From Paenibacillus rhizophilus (GTDB lineage: Bacteria > Bacillota > Bacilli > Paenibacillales > Paenibacillaceae), in NCBI RefSeq assembly GCF_003854965.1, contig NZ_RQPI01000006.1, positions 186,001 to 250,000 of the forward strand: a stretch of DNA of 64,000 nucleotides, in the 5' to 3' direction. This document shows, piece by piece, positions 61,412 to 64,000 of this stretch. The position numbers and the translations under genes are program-made. A model generated the notes under the pieces. The model saw only the letters and a program-made list of their open reading frames with translations. It ran no database searches and was not told the origin of the DNA. Within the stretch, counting starts at the first letter, position 1, and each line of letters starts with the position of its first letter.

Positions 61412-61626
61412 GTCTGATCTCCTTTATCATCACTTTCTTTATCTTGAAGCAGGCATCCGGCATTCCCGGCCGAAACGGGACGTTGTGATGCGTCCTTCCT
61501 TCGCCTATACTTAGAAAAGTACAAATTTTCGAGAAACGGGTGCCGCACCTATACCTACGGACAAAATGTTTCTTCTCGATTGTAACGGCATTACGCACAT
61601 ACCTACAAGCAACGGAGTTGAGATTC

Positions 61627-62784
61627 TTGAGCAAATTGCAGTTGATTGCCACCGCCCCGATGGGATTGGAGGCTATCGTCGCACGCGAATTAAATGAATT
61701 GGGTTATGAAACGACTACCGAGAACGGCCGCGTTCACTTCAGCGGAGATGTCATCGACATTTGCCGCTGCAACCTGTGGCTGCGCACCTCGGACCGGGTG
61801 TTGATCAACATGGGACAATTTCCAGCTAAAACCTTCGACGAGCTGTTCGAAGGCGTCAAGGCACTTCCCTGGCAGGATTGGATTCCCGAGCACGGCGAAT
61901 TCCCTGTGGAGGGACGCTCGCACAAATCACAGCTCAGCAGCGTTCCGGCCGCGCAGGGCATCGTCAAAAAAGCGGTCGTCGAAAAGCTGAAGCAGTATTA
62001 CCGCACCGACTGGTTCCCCGAGAACGGGCCGAGATACGTCATCGAGGTCACGCTGCTGAACGACATCGCGTTGATTACGCTGGACACAACCGGTCCCGCG
62101 CTGCATAAACGGGGCTACCGCAAACTGATTACGGAAGCGCCGATCAAAGAGACCATGGCCGCCGCGATGCTGAAGCTCAGCCGCTGGAACGGCAGCCGCC
62201 CTCTCTACGACCCCTGCTGCGGCTCGGGCACATTTCTGATCGAGGCGGCCATGATGGCCTGGAATATCGCGCCTGGACTCCGGCGCTCTTTTCCATCGGA
62301 GCATTGGCCGGCGATCCCGGAGGAAGCGTGGCACACCGCCCGCGAGGAAGCGTTCGACGCCGTGCGCGACGACTCTCCGCTGCAGCTTGCCGGCAGCGAC
62401 ATCGATCCGAAGGCGATCGAGATCGCGCAGGCCGCCGCGAAGAGCGCGGGCCTGTCCGGCGAAATCGCCTTCTCCGTCCTGCCTGCCTCCAAAGCAAGGC
62501 CGGAGGGCGAATACGGCTGTATGATCACCAATCCCCCTTACGGGGAGCGGCTGAGCGACGATAAGGAAGTGGAGAAGCTCACCCGCCAATTCGGGCAAAT
62601 GATGCTGCACCTGCCTACTTGGTCGTTCTTCGCCATCAGTCCTTCCAAGCAGTTTGAGCACCACTTTGGCCGCAAGGCGGACAAACGCCGCAAGCTGTAT
62701 AACGGACGGATCGAGTGCCAGTATTATCAGTACTTCGGACCACTGCCGCCAAGAGCGCCGAGGAAGGAAACGGATGCTACTTAG
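61627..62784 (+). CDS. RlmL/YpsC-type RNA N2-guanine methyltransferase
   Basis: About 385 residues. An N-terminal ferredoxin-like and THUMP domain (VARELNELGYETTTENGRVHF) precedes the methyltransferase with DPCCGSGTFLIEAAMMAWN (SAM) and MITNPPYGERLSDD (NPPY target-base motif). It should methylate a guanine in 23S rRNA, as for RlmL. TTG 61627 with GGAG upstream is the start; earlier in-frame ATG at 61540 lacks homology. Confidence 0.9.
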   Translation: MSKLQLIATAPMGLEAIVARELNELGYETTTENGRVHFSGDVIDICRCNLWLRTSDRVLINMGQFPAKTFDELFEGVKALPWQDWIPEHGEFPVEGRSHKSQLSSVPAAQGIVKKAVVEKLKQYYRTDWFPENGPRYVIEVTLLNDIALITLDTTGPALHKRGYRKLITEAPIKETMAAAMLKLSRWNGSRPLYDPCCGSGTFLIEAAMMAWNIAPGLRRSFPSEHWPAIPEEAWHTAREEAFDAVRDDSPLQLAGSDIDPKAIEIAQAAAKSAGLSGEIAFSVLPASKARPEGEYGCMITNPPYGERLSDDKEVEKLTRQFGQMMLHLPTWSFFAISPSKQFEHHFGRKADKRRKLYNGRIECQYYQYFGPLPPRAPRKETDAT

Positions 62785-62850
62785 TCGAACCGAATCCGTC
62801 CGGACGAGATCGGCAGATAATCGCCGGTTCATTGATATTGTCTGACGAAA

Positions 62851-62894
62851 TACAGGCAGGCTGCGGTTTTCCCGCAGCCTGCCTGTTTCTTTTT
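62851..62894 (+). terminator. Terminator between RlmL-type gene and aldo/keto reductase
   Basis: Perfect stem ACAGGCAGGCTGCGG / CCGCAGCCTGCCTGT with T-rich tail; probably bidirectional. Confidence 0.93.
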
Positions 62895-62945
62895 GCAATA
62901 GTCCGTCGTTTCATATTCTCTCATGCCGTCCCAGCTGACGACTTC

Positions 62946-63770
62946 TCAGAACTCCAGCTCGTCCGGATGTCTGCCGATGCGTTCTCCGGTATCCAGAGTG
63001 TCGATGGCGTTCATTTCCTCCTGGGACAGGTTGAAATCGAAGATTTCGCTGTTCTCCTTAATACGGGAAGGCGTTATGGATTTCGGAATCGTGACGATGT
63101 CATGCTGCAGTTCCCAGCGGAGGATGACTTGGGAGACCGATTTACCATGCATGCGCGCGATGGATGTCAACGTTCCGTTATCCTGGAGCTTTCCCTTCAT
63201 AAGCGGTGCCCAGGCTTGAATCTGGATATTGTTCAGCAAGCAGAAATCATGCAGCTGCCGCTGTCTCAGACGGGGATGCAGCTCTACCTGGTTTACTGCC
63301 GGAACGGTATTGCTGTCTTTCATCAGCGACTCCAGATGATGAATCTGGAAATTGCTGACGCCGATTGCACGGACGCTGCCTTCTTCGTGCAGACGCTCAA
63401 GCGCGCGCCACGTTTCCTTGTATTTGTTCACTCCCGGCCAATGAATCAGGTATAAATCGATCACATCAAGTCCCAGCGCCTCCCGGCTCTTCTCAAAAGC
63501 AGCCAGCGTCCGGTCATAGCCCTGATCGTCATTCCACACCTTCGTTGTGACGAACACATCTTCTCTCTTCAGACCGCTCGTCCGAATGGCCCGTCCCACT
63601 TCATGCTCGTTCCCGTACAAAGAGGCCGTATCAATGGCCCTGTAGCCCAGTTCAAGCGCGGCCGTAACCGCCTTTTCCACCGCATCGCCTTCCGCTTTAT
63701 ACGTTCCGAGGCCAAAGTATGGCATGGCAACGCCGTTGTTGAGCAAAGTGGTACCCGATAATTGCTTCAT
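62946..63770 (-). CDS. Aldo/keto reductase (YtbE/YvgN type)
   Basis: 274 residues, NADPH-dependent. Catalytic tetrad visible: Asp and Tyr in YRAIDTASLYGNEHEVG, Lys in VFVTTKVW, His in LYLIHWPG; C-terminal VTIPKSITPSRIKEN binds NADP. It is intact, unlike the AKR at 47282-48295, and belongs to a different AKR subfamily. ATG 63770 follows AAGGGG. Probable role: detoxifying reactive aldehydes. Confidence 0.93.
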   Translation of the reverse strand: MKQLSGTTLLNNGVAMPYFGLGTYKAEGDAVEKAVTAALELGYRAIDTASLYGNEHEVGRAIRTSGLKREDVFVTTKVWNDDQGYDRTLAAFEKSREALGLDVIDLYLIHWPGVNKYKETWRALERLHEEGSVRAIGVSNFQIHHLESLMKDSNTVPAVNQVELHPRLRQRQLHDFCLLNNIQIQAWAPLMKGKLQDNGTLTSIARMHGKSVSQVILRWELQHDIVTIPKSITPSRIKENSEIFDFNLSQEEMNAIDTLDTGERIGRHPDELEF

Positions 63771-63896
63771 TCGTTTAACCCCTTTCTATGTACACGCTCG
63801 ATTTCAATACAACAAGGCTATTATATCACGCTGTACTTTTCTATCAAAAACGTTCCTAGGTTGCAGGGCGCAGCTGTATTGCTGTACCGTTCCCGA

Positions 63897-63945
63897 AACA
63901 AAAAAGCCGTTTTCGCAGCTTAATCTGTGAAAACGGCCTTATCCA
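63897..63945. terminator. Terminator near the window end
   Basis: AAGCCGTTTTCGCAG / CTGTGAAAACGGCCTT stem with A-run on one side; probably belongs to a gene running in from beyond the window. The remaining 55 nt hold nothing I can call. Confidence 0.75.
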
Positions 63946-64000
63946 TGCCGGCGTTCTTCAAAGTCCGTTGAAGCCCGCACCATCTATATAATAATTCTAC

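Overview
The window is about 64 kb of a low-to-mid GC, endospore-forming Firmicute chromosome. Gene content points to Paenibacillus or a close relative: CimA citramalate synthase, the hemE-hemH-hemY order, a YtpB terpene synthase, yhaO-yhaN, YjcZ-type micropeptides, many GTG/TTG starts and strong AGGAGG ribosome binding sites. This assignment is inferred from gene content; no search was run. Nearly everything is ordinary core chromosome. I see no prophage, insertion sequence, CRISPR array, tRNA or rRNA.

Layout. 0-8 kb: the 5' part of xpt, a YkvI-type transporter behind a duplicated leader, the SbcC/SbcD-like pair yhaN-yhaO and a glycosyltransferase. 8-16 kb: two paralogous RsmF-type rRNA methyltransferases around a HAD phosphatase and rsuA, then relQ, a DUF309 gene and pyrD. 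16-28 kb: an L,D-transpeptidase, ferredoxin, DNA polymerase IV, cimA (again behind a duplicated leader), a TlpA-like thioredoxin, a JAMM peptidase, and an ammonium transporter followed by a GlnD-like nucleotidyltransferase and a DnaQ-type exonuclease. MerR, YugP and LysR genes follow. 28-43 kb: rhomboid protease, tpx, a 6S RNA gene with its own promoter and terminator, yesL, a CshA-type helicase, yitT, a DUF4015 glycoside hydrolase, MATE, pfkA, ytpB, an MFS transporter with an upstream leader peptide, a nitroreductase and a cold-shock protein. 43-64 kb: PepF, LapA, an M42 peptidase, an aldo/keto reductase broken by one stop codon, PatB, ABC-F YfmR, DUF92, FAH, GDPD and CapA proteins, heme genes hemEHY, a second MFS transporter, an O-methyltransferase, an RlmL-type methyltransferase and an intact aldo/keto reductase.

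The most unusual signals are non-coding. (1) A leader of about 60 nt occurs twice in tandem immediately before the ribosome binding sites of both ykvI and cimA. Arm sequences are shared between the loci while the central segment is locus-specific. (2) A roughly 100-bp intergenic element of nested inverted repeats occurs three times, and one copy supplies the pyrD stop codon. (3) A 22-codon upstream ORF with its own ribosome binding site overlaps the start of an MFS gene. (4) A palindrome lies over the -35 box of ytpB.
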